Shown here: in pieces, positions 6,731 to 7,178 of the stretch | Layout of the letters: every line of letters begins with the position of its first letter | Position numbering within the stretch: position 1 is the stretch's first letter | Assembly (NCBI GenBank): GCA_030609445.1 | Contig: JAUWCF010000046.1 | Coordinates: forward strand, 1 to 7,178 | Direction of reading: 5' to 3' | Source: Thermoplasmatota archaeon | Lineage (GTDB): Archaea > Thermoplasmatota > E2 > DHVEG-1 | Length of the DNA stretch: 7,178 nt | Position numbers and translations under genes: made by a program | Notes under the pieces: model-generated | The model's database searches: none | Told to the model about the DNA's origin: nothing | What the model saw: only the letters and a program-made list of their open reading frames with translations

Positions 6731-6803
6731 CTTTCCATTCATTTGGGAGTCCATTGTCAAAAAATTTTTATCGATATCTCATCTTTTCTTGTGTAATGGA
6801 AAG
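6731..6803. repeat. Spaced 9-bp inverted repeat (CTTTCCATT / AATGGAAAG)
   Basis: CTTTCCATT at 6731-6739 is an exact reverse complement of AATGGAAAG at 6795-6803, separated by 55 bp of AT-rich sequence. The match does not extend further on either side. It could be the base of a weak RNA structure or chance in AT-rich DNA. Confidence 0.25.
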
Positions 6804-6877
6804 ATAGCAATCCATCCTAATTTTCGTACTATTCTGACGCGGACCTCTCTAACACGTGTTGCATCCCAAAAATAGTA

Positions 6878-7051
6878 ATGAAAAGTATCTTTCTAAACAT
6901 TATGCCTCAAAATGCAAAACTCCAGTGTTTTGGTTTAAATGTATGTACATGGATAAAAAATAGGATAAATGTAACAAAAGGTCAGTGGACTGATTTCATT
7001 TCTACATTACTCTATGGAATTAAAAAAGAAAAGAAGGGAGAATGGTTTTAG
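6878..7051 (+). CDS. Doubtful small ORF, 57 aa
   Basis: The frame is open from 6821 to the TAG at 7049-7051. From ATG 6878 it would give 57 aa; an alternative ATG at 6902 gives 49 aa. The predicted product is basic, with aromatic residues ('CTWIKNRINVTKGQWTDFI', then 'STLLYGIKKEKKGEWF') and no domain I recognise. Neither ATG has a Shine-Dalgarno, although leaderless starts are possible in archaea. It is reported only because it is the longest frame in the gap; it may be a remnant or chance. Confidence 0.15.
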   Translation: MKSIFLNIMPQNAKLQCFGLNVCTWIKNRINVTKGQWTDFISTLLYGIKKEKKGEWF

Positions 7052-7167
7052 CTGATTATAGCGGTAGTATTGCCAAATATTTTTTTAACTATGATTAAAA
7101 TGAAGATTAGAGATGTAAATTTGACTATACGTAATAGATGAAGTATTACTGAAAGCAGGAAAAGTAG

Positions 7168-7174
7168 TATAAAT
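7168..7174 (+). promoter_or_regulatory. TATA-like box at the right edge
   Basis: TATAAAT follows an A/G-rich stretch (GAAAGCAGGAAAAG), which is a common look for an archaeal BRE plus TATA. If real it would drive a plus-strand gene starting about 25 bp or more beyond the window's right end. This cannot be verified from the window. Confidence 0.3.
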
Positions 7175-7178
7175 GTCG

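Larger units (their letters stand above)
6653..7178. other. 526-bp stretch without a convincing gene
   Basis: I see no tRNA, rRNA, CRISPR repeats or transposase here, and every frame is short. It contains T-rich tracts that could end the upstream operon (GCTTTTTAG near 6707-6714, ATTTTTAT near 6764-6771), a T7 run at 7080-7086, a 9-bp spaced inverted repeat, a doubtful 57-codon ORF, and a TATA-like box at the right edge. The density of genes elsewhere in the window makes this gap notable. It could be an ordinary long intergenic region, a decayed gene, or hold an unrecognised small RNA. Confidence 0.6.

Noticed and set aside
7042..7098. An 18-codon ORF with a good ribosome site (AAGGGAG at 7034-7040)
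   Set aside because: It is too short, overlaps the other doubtful frame and shows no recognisable family; the purine run may be coincidental in an A/G-rich stretch.
6653..7178. A tRNA, CRISPR array or insertion-sequence remnant in the right-hand gap
   Set aside because: There is no TPsiC-like GGTTCGAATCC pattern, no regularly spaced repeats, no terminal inverted repeats with a transposase frame and no transposase motifs.

Overview
This 7.2-kb window is AT-rich and most likely archaeal. TATA-like boxes lie at archaeal spacing before the genes, several starts have anti-SD-matching GGTGAT or GAGGT sites, one gene looks leaderless, and the far-right pair (winged-helix regulator plus a small 'SIGGRD...LHAILAIDIL' protein) resembles pairs I recall from Euryarchaeota/Thermoplasmatota-like genomes. 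I cannot place the organism more precisely from sequence alone.

Left block (1-3046, minus strand): a tight three-gene operon, read right to left. It encodes a 488-aa FAD protein of the GlpA/LhgO type with a C-terminal BFD-like [2Fe-2S] domain, a 417-aa pyridine-nucleotide/FAD oxidoreductase, and a four-cysteine DUF1667 protein cut by the window edge. The genes overlap by 8 and 11 bp. The same three-gene set is known from anaerobes such as Thermotoga, where it is usually annotated as glycerol-3-phosphate dehydrogenase-like. Its true substrate is not settled by the sequence.

Middle block (3047-5827, plus strand): diverging from that operon is a LarA-superfamily nickel-dependent 2-hydroxyacid racemase with all the key catalytic residues at the expected spacing. 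The two directions appear to share one TATA box, embedded in a 20-bp imperfect palindrome (3066-3085). Next comes a type I-alpha-like glutamine synthetase whose usual feedback-inhibition arginine position holds threonine. The layout suggests, as inference only, a 2-hydroxyacid module: the racemase interconverts enantiomers and the FAD/Fe-S complex oxidises one of them. If the substrate is 2-hydroxyglutarate, the product 2-oxoglutarate would connect to glutamate and glutamine synthesis.

Right block (5828-7178): a two-gene operon of a winged-helix regulator and a 94-aa protein that may have an Sm-like small-barrel fold, preceded by a TATA region and a TGAAT-N5-ATTCA dyad. The last 526 bp hold no convincing gene: only a doubtful 57-aa ORF, a spaced inverted repeat, T-runs, and a TATA-like box at the extreme right edge that may belong to a gene outside the window.
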